Source of the DNA: Qipengyuania xiamenensis
GTDB taxonomy: Bacteria; Pseudomonadota; Alphaproteobacteria; Sphingomonadales; Sphingomonadaceae
Length of the DNA: 64,000 nucleotides
Reading direction: 5' to 3'
NCBI RefSeq assembly: GCF_019711495.1
Contig: NZ_JAIGNM010000003.1
Coordinates: 372,001 to 436,000, forward strand
A model generated the notes under the pieces. That model worked only from the letters and a program-made list of their open reading frames with translations. It was not told the origin of the DNA and did not search any database. The number at the start of each line of letters is the position of its first letter. Positions within the stretch are counted from its first letter, which is position 1. The translations under genes were made by a program, and so were the position numbers. Positions 35,110 through 43,865 of this stretch are shown in pieces.

Positions 35110-35663
35110 TTCTGGCTCTCCCATTGTTCTTTCGTGAGCGAATACTGGATCGTCATCCTGTCGTCGGGCGGATAGGCCGGGTCCTCGAAATCGAGGTCCT
35201 TGCGGCGCACCATGCCGAGTTTTTCCATCAGCTTCCAGCTTGGCACATTGGCCTCGCTCGTCAGCGCGACGACATGCGGGGCATCGACGCGGCCGAATGC
35301 CCAGTCGATCACCGCGCGCACCGCTTCCTCGGCAAGCCCAAGCCGCCAGCGGTCCTCGCGGATGAGCCAGCCGATCTCGTGATCGCCCACATTGCTGGCG
35401 AGCGGGTTGTCGACACGCTTGATCCCCGCGTGTCCGACCATTTCGCCGGTGTCCTTCTCGATCAGGAACAGGAAGCTGAAGCCTTCGCGAGCGTAGAGCG
35501 CCATCGACTTGGCGTGCTTCGCCTCGATCTCGTGCAATTCCTTCGGACCGCCGAGCCGTGCCATGACCGTGGGTGTGTTGAGGACGCGCATCTGTTCGGC
35601 GGCGTCTGTTTCTTCAATCGTGCGCAGGATCAGCCGGTCGGTTTCGGCGATGATGTCAGCCAC
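35106..35663 (-). CDS. GNAT family N-acetyltransferase (RimJ/RimL-like), copy 1
   Basis: 185 residues. RLILRTIEETDA, MVGHAGIKRVDN, EIGWLIREDRWRLGLAEEAV (acetyl-CoA loop region, here R-x2-G-x-A/G-like), NVPSWKLMEKLGM and the tail YSLTKEQWE mark the RimJ/RimL subfamily. The substrate is unknown. The only start near the family N-terminus is the GTG at 35663, which overlaps the upstream GNAT gene by eight bases. The acetyl-CoA loop reads RLGLAEEA, weaker than the canonical R/Q-x-x-G-x-G/A. It is clearly a tandem paralogue of the upstream gene. Confidence 0.88.
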   Translation of the reverse strand: MADIIAETDRLILRTIEETDAAEQMRVLNTPTVMARLGGPKELHEIEAKHAKSMALYAREGFSFLFLIEKDTGEMVGHAGIKRVDNPLASNVGDHEIGWLIREDRWRLGLAEEAVRAVIDWAFGRVDAPHVVALTSEANVPSWKLMEKLGMVRRKDLDFEDPAYPPDDRMTIQYSLTKEQWESQK

Positions 35664-36207
35664 GCCGGCCTGCCCACTGCTCGCGCGAGATCGAATAGAC
35701 GATGATAGTATCGTCGCCGAAGTCACTGTTTTCAAAGTCGAGATCGGGCCGGTGCACCATGCCGAGCCGCTTCATCAGCCCCCAGCTTGCCTTATTCGGC
35801 TGCACGGTCAGTGCAACCACTTGGTCGGCGCCAAAACGGTCGAAGGCGAGATCGAGTGACGCCATTGCGGCCTCCTTGGCATAGCCCTTGCCCCAGGCAT
35901 CTTCGCGCAGGCGCCAGCCCACTTCCATCTCGCCGAGGGGGCCGCCTTGCTGGTTGCAGCGTTTCAGGCCGCAAAATCCGAGGATCGCGCCATCCTCCTT
36001 GCGCTCGACGACCCAGAAGGTGTGTCCATGATCTCGCTGGTATCCCAGCAACCTGTCCTGCGCGCCCTGCCGCTTGGCGTCATCGCAAACACCACCGAGC
36101 CATTCCATGACGGCAGCCGTGTTCGTGCCCTGCCAGAATGGCTCCCAGTCCTCATCGCGCCAATCGCGCAGGACCAGCCTTTCGGTTTCGTGACGGAAGT
36201 CAGCCAT
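35656..36207 (-). CDS. GNAT family N-acetyltransferase (RimJ/RimL-like), copy 2
   Basis: 183 residues. It matches copy 1 throughout: ERLVLRDWRDED, ILGFCGLKRCN, EVGWRLREDAWGKGYAKEAA (the acetyl-CoA loop GKGYA is more canonical here), KASWGLMKRLGM, DLDFEN and the tail YSISREQWA. The pair clearly arose by tandem duplication. The start at 36207 overlaps the hemB stop by eight bases. Substrates are unknown, and a link to heme synthesis is not implied. Confidence 0.9.
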   Translation of the reverse strand: MADFRHETERLVLRDWRDEDWEPFWQGTNTAAVMEWLGGVCDDAKRQGAQDRLLGYQRDHGHTFWVVERKEDGAILGFCGLKRCNQQGGPLGEMEVGWRLREDAWGKGYAKEAAMASLDLAFDRFGADQVVALTVQPNKASWGLMKRLGMVHRPDLDFENSDFGDDTIIVYSISREQWAGRRG

Positions 36208-37198
36208 TGAGGAGGCGCGCGGCAACCGGCGCATGATAGGTCAGCACGCCCGAACAGCCGGCGCGCTTGAAGGCGACGAGTTTCTCCATCAGGAGCGCTT
36301 CGCGGTCGGCCACGCCAGCCGCCGCGCCAGCCTCGATAAGCGCGTATTCGCCGCTCACCTGGTAGGCGAAGACCGGTACGCCGAATTGCTGTTTCGCGCG
36401 CCAGATGACGTCGAGATAGGCAAGGCCCGGCTTGACCATCACGCTGTCCGCACCTTCGGCGATATCGAGCGCGATTTCGCGCAGCGCCTCGTCGGCGTTG
36501 GCAGGATCCATCTGGTAGCTCTTCTTGTCGCCTTTGAGCAGGCCGCCCGAGCCCACGGCGTCACGGAAGGGACCGTAGAAGGCGGATGCGTACTTGGCGG
36601 CATAGGCCATTATTTGCGCATTGGGAAAATCGTTCATTTCCAATACCATGCGGATCGCTTTTACGCGGCCGTCCATCATGTCGGACGGGGCGATGATGTC
36701 CGCGCCCGCCTCTGCCTGGTTGAGTGCCTGGTCGACGAGCACCGCCACCGTGTCGTCATTGAGGACATAGCCGTCATCGTCGATCAGCCCGTCCTGCCCG
36801 TGGCTGGTATAGGGATCGAGCGCGACGTCGGTCAGGATGCCGACGTCATTACCGCATGCATCGCGCACCGCCTTGATCGCCTGGCACATCAGATTGTCGG
36901 GGTTGAGCGCCTCGTCACCGCGCTCGCTGCGCTTGTCGGACGGGGTGTTGGGAAACAGCGCGATGCAGGGGATGCCCAGCTCGACTGCTTCCTTCGCACG
37001 GCTAGCGATTCCGTCGACCGACCAGCGCGAAACGCCGGGCAGGCTGGCGACGGGCTCTTCCACGCCCTTGCCGCTGGTCACGAAAAGCGGCCAGATCAGG
37101 TCGGCTGTCGTGAGCACGGTTTCGCGGTGCATCGCACGGCTCCAGCCATGGGCGCGCGTGCGGCGAAGACGGGTTGCAGGATAGCTGGCTTCGGTCAT
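36200..37198 (-). CDS. hemB: delta-aminolevulinic acid dehydratase (porphobilinogen synthase)
   Basis: 332 residues. It condenses two 5-aminolevulinate molecules to porphobilinogen in heme synthesis. The two Schiff-base lysines are in AYAAKYASAFYGPF and SVMVKPGLAYLD. The metal segment DVALDPYTSHGQDG has aspartates instead of the zinc-binding cysteines, so this is the magnesium-dependent class usual in alphaproteobacteria. It is the first gene of an overlapping leftward unit of five genes. The M23 peptidase upstream ends 47 bases before it. Confidence 0.96.
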   Translation of the reverse strand: MTEASYPATRLRRTRAHGWSRAMHRETVLTTADLIWPLFVTSGKGVEEPVASLPGVSRWSVDGIASRAKEAVELGIPCIALFPNTPSDKRSERGDEALNPDNLMCQAIKAVRDACGNDVGILTDVALDPYTSHGQDGLIDDDGYVLNDDTVAVLVDQALNQAEAGADIIAPSDMMDGRVKAIRMVLEMNDFPNAQIMAYAAKYASAFYGPFRDAVGSGGLLKGDKKSYQMDPANADEALREIALDIAEGADSVMVKPGLAYLDVIWRAKQQFGVPVFAYQVSGEYALIEAGAAAGVADREALLMEKLVAFKRAGCSGVLTYHAPVAARLLNG

Positions 37199-37245
37199 GG
37201 AGCCGAGCCTTGCCGCAAAGCGCGGCGCTTAGCAATCGGAGGCGA

Positions 37246-38871
37246 TCAGGAGACCTTGCGCGGCCGGTCGAGCTTGTCGATTTCGCGCTCGGGCTCTGCA
37301 GTCGCGGCTTCTTCGGCTGTCTGTTCGAGATCGGCCAGCGCCGCACCCTCTTCGACCTGCTTGAGCTTCTGCAATGTCTCGCGGAAGCTGCCGAGCTCCT
37401 CGCCAGAAAGCTGGCGGCGAGTCACGAAGCTCACCGAGGTCGGGTTCACATGCTTGCCGCCTCGATACATTTCGTAATGCAGGTGCGGTCCGGTCGAGAG
37501 ACCGGTCGATCCGACATAGCCGATGACCTGGCCGCGCTTCACACTCTGCCCGCGGCGCACGGCGATGCGGCTCATGTGGCAATAGCGCGTGTCGATACCG
37601 TTGCCGTGGCGAAGGCGCACTGCATTGCCGCAGCCGCCCATGCGGCCCGCACCGGTCACGCGTCCGTCCGTGACGGCGACGATCGGGGTGCCATGCCGTG
37701 CGCGGAAATCGACACCGGCGTGCATGCGTCGGTATCCGAGAACCGGGTGGCGGCGCATGCCGTAGCGCGAGCTCATCCGGCCCGGGACCGGAGCGATCAG
37801 CCCGCCCTTTTCCTCGCCCTCGCCATCGGCGCTGTAGAATTCGCCGTCCTTGCCCCAGCGCATCAGGCTCACACCGCTACGTGAGCCACGGTCAAGGCCG
37901 GCGTAGAGCAGCTGGCCTGCCTGGCGCTCGCCGGTGGCGGCGCGGCGGTGCGAGATGATCATGTCAAACTGGTCGGTCGAGCGCACATCGCGCTGTAAGT
38001 TCACGTCCTGGCCGACGGCCTTGAGATAGGCCTGCACTGCGCTCGCCGGTGCGCCAGCCGCGCGGGCCGAACGGTAAAGGCTGTCACCGACCGTTCCACG
38101 AATGCGCAGGGGCGTCTCGTCGACACGGATCAGGCGGCGCGTAAGCGCGAGCGGCCCGTCCTCGTCGAGGCGATCGATCTTGAGTTCGAGATCGAAGCGG
38201 GCGCGGAAACTGAGTTGTTCGAGTGGCCGTGTCGCGCCCGGTTCGGGGCGGCGGCCAAGGGTGATGTCGATCTGCGTGCCGGGTTCGAGCTCTTCTAGGT
38301 CGACCGCACCGGCGATCAGCGAAGTGACGCTCTCGGCTTCGGCGCTGCCGATGCCTGCGCGGCGCAAGGTCCGCTCCAGGCTGTCACCGCGGCCCAGCGT
38401 CGCCAGCATCTGCATCTGCGGACGCTCGGGCGCTTCGGCGAGCGGGCGGACAAGGGCAGTCGGACCCATGCGGCGACCGGTATCGGCACCCAGCGCGAGC
38501 GGCGTAATCATGTGGCTGCGGAATTCGCCGACCACTTCGGCATCGTCCGGGAGCGGGGATGCCGCTTCGAGCGGTGCGAAGTCGGGCCAGAAAGCGAGCG
38601 CGACGACCGACAGGCCGACGAAGGTACCGAGCCCGCGGAACCAGCGGCGGGAACCGATGTCGGCGCCGAGATCCGGTGCGATGTCGAGATTCTCGATGCT
38701 GGAATAGACCCGGTCGCGCATGGAGCTGAAGGATGCCGGGCGTGCAGTTGCTTCGTCAGACGTTTCGCCGAGTCCGGCGACCGTCTGCTTTTCCCCCTGC
38801 ACCTTTCGCTCTGCGGAAAGTTTCACCCGTATCCTCTGTGTGGCCCCCGAGGCTGGCATGCTGGGCTGCAC
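37246..38871 (-). CDS. membrane-anchored M23 family peptidoglycan endopeptidase
   Basis: 541 residues. A cytoplasmic N-terminus of about 75 residues is followed by a single transmembrane helix (near FVGLSVVALAFWP). A periplasmic region with LysM/OapA-like segments (TLGRGDSLERTLRRAG) precedes the M23 domain (about 370-480). Active-site residues are intact: H-x3-D in MHAGVDFRARHG, and H-x-H in TGPHLHYEM. A charged C-terminal extension rich in Glu follows. It resembles MepM/CsdB-type cross-link endopeptidases that permit wall expansion. The start at 38871 is the first ATG, and one at 38859 is equally possible. Confidence 0.9.
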   Translation of the reverse strand: MQPSMPASGATQRIRVKLSAERKVQGEKQTVAGLGETSDEATARPASFSSMRDRVYSSIENLDIAPDLGADIGSRRWFRGLGTFVGLSVVALAFWPDFAPLEAASPLPDDAEVVGEFRSHMITPLALGADTGRRMGPTALVRPLAEAPERPQMQMLATLGRGDSLERTLRRAGIGSAEAESVTSLIAGAVDLEELEPGTQIDITLGRRPEPGATRPLEQLSFRARFDLELKIDRLDEDGPLALTRRLIRVDETPLRIRGTVGDSLYRSARAAGAPASAVQAYLKAVGQDVNLQRDVRSTDQFDMIISHRRAATGERQAGQLLYAGLDRGSRSGVSLMRWGKDGEFYSADGEGEEKGGLIAPVPGRMSSRYGMRRHPVLGYRRMHAGVDFRARHGTPIVAVTDGRVTGAGRMGGCGNAVRLRHGNGIDTRYCHMSRIAVRRGQSVKRGQVIGYVGSTGLSTGPHLHYEMYRGGKHVNPTSVSFVTRRQLSGEELGSFRETLQKLKQVEEGAALADLEQTAEEAATAEPEREIDKLDRPRKVS

Positions 38872-39017
38872 GCCTTTCGACCTCGTTGCCCTACTCCCTA
38901 AAAAAACAAAGTGAAATTCGTCTTAACCAACGACGAGGCGAGTCACCTTGTCGACGAGTTGAGTGCAGCGGGCGGTGAACGGTTGCGCCCTTTGCTTCGC
39001 AATGCCACCTGTCAGGA

Positions 39018-41531
39018 GTGAACGACGCCCCGATCAAGGCGGTCCTCGGGCCCACCAACACCGGCAAGACCCACCTCGCCATCGAACGCCTCTGCGCGCA
39101 TTCGAGCGGTGCGATGGGGTTTCCGCTGCGCCTGCTGGCGCGCGAGGTCTATGACCGGGTGGTTGCGATCAAGGGCGAGAAGGACGTCGCGCTGATCACC
39201 GGCGAGCAACGGATCGAGCCTCCGGGTGCGCGCTATCTGTGCTGCACGGTGGAGGCCATGCCACGCTCGGCGAACGAGCGCGCTTTCGTCGCGCTCGACG
39301 AGGCGCAGCTCGCCGCGGATCGCGAGCGCGGCCACGTTTTTACCGACCGGTTGCTCAATGCGCGCGGACGGGATGAAACCATGCTGCTGGGCGCGGCGAC
39401 GCTCGAACCCATGGTTCGGTCGCTGATACCGCGCGCCGAGATTTCCGAACGCCCGCGCTTCTCCACCCTCACCCACATCGGCCCGCGCAAGCTGTCCCGC
39501 CTCCCGCCGCGCAGCGCGATCGTCGCCTTCAGCGCGGAGCAGGTTTACGCCGTGGCCGAGATGCTGCGGCGCTTCCGTGGCGGCGCTGCGGTGGTGATGG
39601 GCGCTCTCTCACCGGAAACGCGAAACAAGCAGGTCGAGTTGTACCAGAATGGTGAAGTGGATTACATCGTCGCCACCGACGCCATCGGCATGGGGCTCAA
39701 TCTCGACGTCAATCATGTCGCATTCGCAGGTCTTACCAAGTTCGACGGCGTTCGCATGAGGCGCTTGCAACCGGCTGAAATGGCGCAGATTGCTGGCCGC
39801 GCAGGACGGCACCAGCGTGACGGCACTTTCGGCACGCTGGCAGGAGCCGGCGGCAAGATGGGGCCCTCGCCCGAATTCACCGAGGAAGAGGTCTACGCGA
39901 TCGAAGAGCATCGCTTCGCCCCGATCACCAAGCTCTTCTGGCGCAATCCCGAACCGCGCTTCGATTCCCTGGGTACGCTTATCGCGGATCTCGAACGGCC
40001 TCCCGAGCACGAGGCGCTGCGCCTGGCGCCCGAGGCCATCGACCTCGCGACACTCAAGCGGCTCGCCGAAGAGCCGCTGGCGCAAGACGTTCGCGGCGCC
40101 GGAGCGGTGAGGCGATTCTGGGAGGCCTGTTCGCTGCCCGATTTCCGCGCTCGCGGCCCCGATGTCCACGCCCGCTTCGTCGCACGCCTCTGGCAGGACC
40201 TGCGGCAGGGGTATATCGGTGCGGACTTCGTCGCCGCGCGCATATCCGAACTCGACAATACCAGTGGCGATATCGATACGCTGCAGGGCCGGATAGCCGC
40301 GATTCGCAGCTGGGCCTATATCTGCCAGCGGCCCGACTGGGTCCTTGCGCGCGACGAAATGGCGTCGCGGGCCCGCGGCGTGGAAGCAAAGCTGTCGGAT
40401 GCGCTCCATGCGCGGCTGACCGAGAGATTCGTGAACCGAAGGACTGCCATACTGATGAAATCGCTGGGACAGGACGCCTCTATGCTCCCGATCACGCTCG
40501 GGGAAGACGGCACGCTGCTCGTCGAGGACGAGGCGCTCGGCAGGGTCGAGGGGTTCCGCTTCACAGTCGATCCTTCGGCCAACCACGCCGACCGCAAGAT
40601 GCTGCTGGCCGCGGCCGAGAAAGCCCTGCCCCGCATCCTGGGCGAGCGTGCGGAGAAACTCGCCGCCACCGACCTTGCCGAACTGGAGCTGGCACGCGGT
40701 GCAATCCGCTGGAACGGGCAGGTCGTGGCCAAGCTCACCGAGCGCGAGGGGCAGGTCAAACCTGCCCTTGAACCGTCACGCGAAGTGGCTGCGCTGCCAG
40801 ACCAGCCGCGCAAGGCCCTGCTCGACGCGATCGATGGCTGGCTCGACAAGCAGCTCGAGCCGCTCGAACCGCTGCGCAAGATGCATATCGCCTCAGCCAA
40901 TCCCGAGGCCGGAAGCCAGGCGCGCGCGCTGCTCCTCAACCTTATCTCCGGCCACGGCTTCGTCACCCGCGAGAAGGCGGGCATCGAGCACCTGCCCAAG
41001 GAAATGCGTCCCTTCCTGCGCAAGATCGGCGTCACCTTCGGCGCGCTCGACATTTTCGCGCCGCTCCTGCTCAAGCCAGCACCGCGACAATTGCTGAGCT
41101 CGCTGGGCATCGACCGCAGGCCGCTGCAGGAGGCGATGCTGCCGGTCATTCCCGACCAGAAGAAGCTGCCCGCCGGGTACCGCCATGCCGGCAGCCAGGC
41201 GATTCGCCTCGATCTCGCCGAGAAGATCTTCCGCGCCGCGCACGAGGCGCGGAGCAAGGCCGGGAAGAGCCGCAAGTTCCGCCTCGACCTCGCCTTGCCG
41301 ATCTCGATCGGGCTGGAAGAGCGCAATGTCGAGCGCCTGCTCGGCCAGGCCGGGTTCCGCGTCCAGCGCGCGAGGCCGCTTGCCGAAGGCGCTTTCGGCC
41401 CGCCCCGCCCCGACAGCTGGGAGTGGCGCCCGTCGCGGCGCAAGCAACAGCGCGCCAAGCCTGCGAAAACCAGCGCCCCACGTGAAGGCAGCGCCTTTGC
41501 CGGGCTCGCAGACCTCATCAAGCAAGGCTGA
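39018..41531 (+). CDS. SUV3-like ATP-dependent RNA helicase
   Basis: 837 residues. It is a superfamily 2 helicase related to mitochondrial SUV3. Walker A is GPTNTGKT near residue 15, motif II is LDEAQ near 96, and motifs V/VI are ATDAIGMGLNLD and QIAGRAGRH. A long SUV3-type C-terminal region follows and ends in a basic stretch (RPSRRKQQRAKPAK). In mitochondria SUV3 works with RNA decay enzymes, so an RNA-turnover role here is inference. The GTG start at 39018 gives the N-terminus directly before the P-loop. The S4 protein starts three bases after the stop. Confidence 0.9.
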   Translation: MNDAPIKAVLGPTNTGKTHLAIERLCAHSSGAMGFPLRLLAREVYDRVVAIKGEKDVALITGEQRIEPPGARYLCCTVEAMPRSANERAFVALDEAQLAADRERGHVFTDRLLNARGRDETMLLGAATLEPMVRSLIPRAEISERPRFSTLTHIGPRKLSRLPPRSAIVAFSAEQVYAVAEMLRRFRGGAAVVMGALSPETRNKQVELYQNGEVDYIVATDAIGMGLNLDVNHVAFAGLTKFDGVRMRRLQPAEMAQIAGRAGRHQRDGTFGTLAGAGGKMGPSPEFTEEEVYAIEEHRFAPITKLFWRNPEPRFDSLGTLIADLERPPEHEALRLAPEAIDLATLKRLAEEPLAQDVRGAGAVRRFWEACSLPDFRARGPDVHARFVARLWQDLRQGYIGADFVAARISELDNTSGDIDTLQGRIAAIRSWAYICQRPDWVLARDEMASRARGVEAKLSDALHARLTERFVNRRTAILMKSLGQDASMLPITLGEDGTLLVEDEALGRVEGFRFTVDPSANHADRKMLLAAAEKALPRILGERAEKLAATDLAELELARGAIRWNGQVVAKLTEREGQVKPALEPSREVAALPDQPRKALLDAIDGWLDKQLEPLEPLRKMHIASANPEAGSQARALLLNLISGHGFVTREKAGIEHLPKEMRPFLRKIGVTFGALDIFAPLLLKPAPRQLLSSLGIDRRPLQEAMLPVIPDQKKLPAGYRHAGSQAIRLDLAEKIFRAAHEARSKAGKSRKFRLDLALPISIGLEERNVERLLGQAGFRVQRARPLAEGAFGPPRPDSWEWRPSRRKQQRAKPAKTSAPREGSAFAGLADLIKQG

Positions 41532-41534
41532 CGC

Positions 41535-41792
41535 TTGCGGATCGACCGCCTGCTCTGCTTCCTGCGCTTCGTGCGCACCCGCAGCACTGCACGCAAGCTG
41601 GTCGATGAGGGGCACATCCGCCTCAACGGGGATCGCGTGCTGCGCCCCAGCCGCGATATCGCGCCCGGCGACGTGCTCACCCTGCCGCTCGGAAATAGCG
41701 TCAAGCTGATCGAGGTTCTTGCACTTCCGGAGCGCCGCGGACCTCCGCGCGAGGCGCAAGAATGTTATCGGGAACTTGACCCCGGCGCATGA
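41535..41792 (+). CDS. S4 domain RNA-binding protein (Hsp15/HslR-like)
   Basis: 85 residues. The S4 fold is seen in MRIDRLLCFLRFVRTRSTARKLVDEGHIRLNG, and RPSRDIAPGDVLTL completes it. Hsp15-type proteins bind stalled large ribosomal subunits. The start is a TTG at 41535, three bases after the helicase stop, so the two are probably co-translated. Neighbourhood suggests RNA metabolism. The short Cys-containing tail (AQECYRELDPGA) is not a known motif. Confidence 0.88.
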   Translation: MRIDRLLCFLRFVRTRSTARKLVDEGHIRLNGDRVLRPSRDIAPGDVLTLPLGNSVKLIEVLALPERRGPPREAQECYRELDPGA

Positions 41793-41842
41793 ATAGCCAT
41801 AGCAGCGCAAAACTACTCTTCGCACAGGGAAACTAGCGAACC

Positions 41843-42181
41843 ATGACCTATGTCGTCACCGACGCCTGCATCAAATGCAAATACACGGACTGCGTCGAGG
41901 TCTGTCCGGTCGACTGTTTCTACGAGGGCGAGAACATGCTCGTCATCAACCCCAGCGAATGCATCGACTGCGGCGTGTGCGAACCGGAATGCCCGGCAGA
42001 GGCCATCCTTCCCGATACGGAAGACAACCTCGAGAAGTGGCTCGAGCTGAACACCAAGTTCAGCGCCGAATGGCCGAATATCACGAGCCAGAAGGAACCG
42101 CCCGCAGACGCCGACGAGCACAAGGGCGAAGAGGGCAAGTTCGACAAGTACTTCTCGCCCGAGCCCGGCGAAGGCGACTGA
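41843..42181 (+). CDS. fdxA: 7Fe ferredoxin FdxA
   Basis: 112 residues. The N-terminal half carries the seven-iron ferredoxin cysteine pattern: C9, C17 and C50 for the 3Fe-4S cluster, and C21, C40, C43 and C46 for the 4Fe-4S cluster. C12 and C25 are extra, as in Azotobacter FdI. An acidic C-terminal extension follows ([15 protein letters not shown]). It is a low-potential electron carrier in the cytoplasm. The order helicase-S4-fdxA-carD is common in alphaproteobacteria, and here a YihY gene is inserted before carD. Confidence 0.95.
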   Translation: MTYVVTDACIKCKYTDCVEVCPVDCFYEGENMLVINPSECIDCGVCEPECPAEAILPDTEDNLEKWLELNTKFSAEWPNITSQKEPPADADEHKGEEGKFDKYFSPEPGEGD

Positions 42182-42193
42182 TCGCTTCTTCGC

Positions 42194-43000
42194 GTGTTCG
42201 CCGACCTCAAGGCCGCCTGGTCCGCGGGTAGCGACAACAATATCTCGCTGATCGCAGCCGGTATCGCGCATTACGCGCTGCTCGCGCTCGTGCCTGCACT
42301 CGGCGCGCTCGTGCTCGGCTATGGCCTATTCGCCAATCCCGAGACCGTGGCCGGACACATCCGCACGCTTTCGGAGAACCTGCCCGATGCCGCTGCCGGC
42401 CTAATCGGCGACCAACTACGAAACGTCAGCGAAGGCGCAGACGAGACCAAAGGGCTCGGGCTGTTGGTTTCGCTGGCGATCGCCCTGGTTGGCGCGCGAA
42501 GCGCGGCAATGGCATTGATGACCGGATTGAACATCGCCTTCCACGCCGGTGAGGGGCGCGGTCTCGTCCGAGGCAACCTCGTGGCGCTCGCAATCACGCT
42601 CGGGGGAATCGTCGGGCTCGCCGTCATGGGCGGTGCGAGCGCAGCGCTTGCCGTGCTGAGCGGATTTCTTGGATCGATTCTCGGCTACGTCCTGTTGGCC
42701 GCCGCTGCTGCAGGCGGCGCCGCAGTGCTCTATCGCTTCGCGCCCAACAAGCCGTCACCCGAATGGAGAGCGATCCTGCCCGGTGCAGTGCTTTTTGCAA
42801 TTGGATGGATCGTCGCGACCGCGGCTTTTGCGTTTTATGCAGCGAATTTCGGAAGCTACAACGCGACTTACGGGTCGCTAGGTGCGGTCGTAGTCCTCAT
42901 CACATGGTTCTATGCGACCGCCTTGCTGCTGCTCCTGGGTGCCGAACTGGCGGCAGTGAAAGGTCGCGGTAACGACGTTTCGCCTTCGAAAGCGTCATAG
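42194..43000 (+). CDS. YihY/BrkB family inner-membrane protein, second copy
   Basis: 268 residues with about six hydrophobic helices. NISLIAAGIAHYALLALVPALG in the first helix and YGSLGAVVVLITWFYATALLLLLG near the end match the YihY family (shown in part). It is shorter than the copy at 7691 and lacks that protein's long N-terminus and acidic tail. The start is a GTG at 42194, 12 bases after the fdxA stop. Codons here look slightly less GC-biased than in the neighbours, and its place between fdxA and carD may reflect insertion. Function unknown. Confidence 0.85.
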   Translation: MFADLKAAWSAGSDNNISLIAAGIAHYALLALVPALGALVLGYGLFANPETVAGHIRTLSENLPDAAAGLIGDQLRNVSEGADETKGLGLLVSLAIALVGARSAAMALMTGLNIAFHAGEGRGLVRGNLVALAITLGGIVGLAVMGGASAALAVLSGFLGSILGYVLLAAAAAGGAAVLYRFAPNKPSPEWRAILPGAVLFAIGWIVATAAFAFYAANFGSYNATYGSLGAVVVLITWFYATALLLLLGAELAAVKGRGNDVSPSKAS

Positions 43001-43027
43001 ACTCGCAATATTCGGCCTAACGTGCTA

Positions 43028-43033
43028 TATAAT
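43028..43033 (+). promoter_or_regulatory. possible -10 element (TATAAT) upstream of carD
   Basis: A perfect TATAAT lies 163 bases before the carD ATG in the 195-base gap after the YihY gene. I see no convincing -35 at 16-18 bases, so it may rely on an activator or use another sigma factor. If real, it gives carD a leader of about 155 bases. Confidence 0.4.
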
Positions 43034-43195
43034 GCAACAACTGCACCGGTTAGAGCCGGGCAGATGTGAGAATTGAAAGGGCCGTACTACCAGCAAGGCA
43101 TCGGAGAAGTTCAAGCCGCGCACCCAAAAGGAGCGCGGGACGGGCATCTTGCAGCTTTGTCTCCCCCCGTAGGGTCCCGACGAAAGGATTTATGC

Positions 43196-43732
43196 ATGGC
43201 GAGCAAGGCAGACGCCTTCGACGTTGGCGATTACGTTGTTTACCCCAAGCACGGCGTTGGCCGTGTGATCGAGCTCCAGAGCGAGGAAATCGCCGGTATG
43301 CAGCTCGATCTCTACGTTCTCCGGTTCGAAAAAGAGCGCATGACGCTCCGCGTTCCGGTCAACAAGGTCGAATCGATCGGCATGCGCAAGCTTTCCAGCG
43401 ACAAGACGCTCAAGGAAGCCATGGAAACGCTGAAGGGCAAGCCCAAGGTAAAGCGCACCATGTGGAGCCGCCGCGCGCAGGAATACGAAGCCAAGATCAA
43501 CTCGGGCGAAATCGTCCTGATCGCCGAAGTCACGCGCGACCTTTTCCGTCCCGACGACCAGCCCGAACAGAGCTATTCGGAGCGCCAGATTTTCGAAGCG
43601 GCGTCGAGCCGTCTCGCACGCGAACTGGCGGCGATGGAAAAGACCGACGAGCCGACCGCTCTCGAAAAGATCCTCGACGTGCTGCGCGAACACGCGCCGC
43701 AGTATTACAACAACGAGGAAGAAGACGCGTAA
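43196..43732 (+). CDS. carD: CarD family transcriptional regulator
   Basis: 178 residues. The N-terminal RNA polymerase-interacting Tudor-like domain (AFDVGDYVVYPKHGVGRVIEL) is followed by the helical DNA-binding domain around AKINSGEIVLIAEVTRDLF. CarD binds the polymerase beta subunit and stabilises open complexes at rRNA and other promoters. I chose the ATG at 43196, after AAAGGA; the frame is open 41 codons upstream without similarity to the family. An intrinsic terminator follows at 43763. Confidence 0.95.
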   Translation: MASKADAFDVGDYVVYPKHGVGRVIELQSEEIAGMQLDLYVLRFEKERMTLRVPVNKVESIGMRKLSSDKTLKEAMETLKGKPKVKRTMWSRRAQEYEAKINSGEIVLIAEVTRDLFRPDDQPEQSYSERQIFEAASSRLARELAAMEKTDEPTALEKILDVLREHAPQYYNNEEEDA

Positions 43733-43762
43733 TCGCCTAACGGCAATCCGCAGTCGACGAAG

Positions 43763-43790
43763 GGGCCGCTCCGCAAGGGGCGGCCCTTTT
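43763..43790 (+). terminator. carD terminator
   Basis: GGGCCGC (43763-43769) pairs with GCGGCCC (43780-43786), with inner pairs around a GCAA-type loop, followed by TTTT. The stem sequence is nearly the same as the trcR-leader hairpin and related to those at 19677 and 58426. Confidence 0.9.
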
Positions 43791-43865
43791 GCTTTGGGTT
43801 GAACCTTGCTCCATGCTGTATTATATCGCCAACACGCTTAGGATTCATGCAGAGGATTGGACACG

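Noticed and set aside
41470..41500. CCACGTGAAGG in the SUV3-like helicase gene as a parS site
   Set aside because: Only the CACGTG core and a few flanking bases match; the arms are not palindromic beyond that.
40316..41704. 462-codon Ser/Arg-rich open frame on the minus strand over the helicase gene
   Set aside because: Composition typical of antisense frames in GC-rich coding sequence; no start signal or domain.
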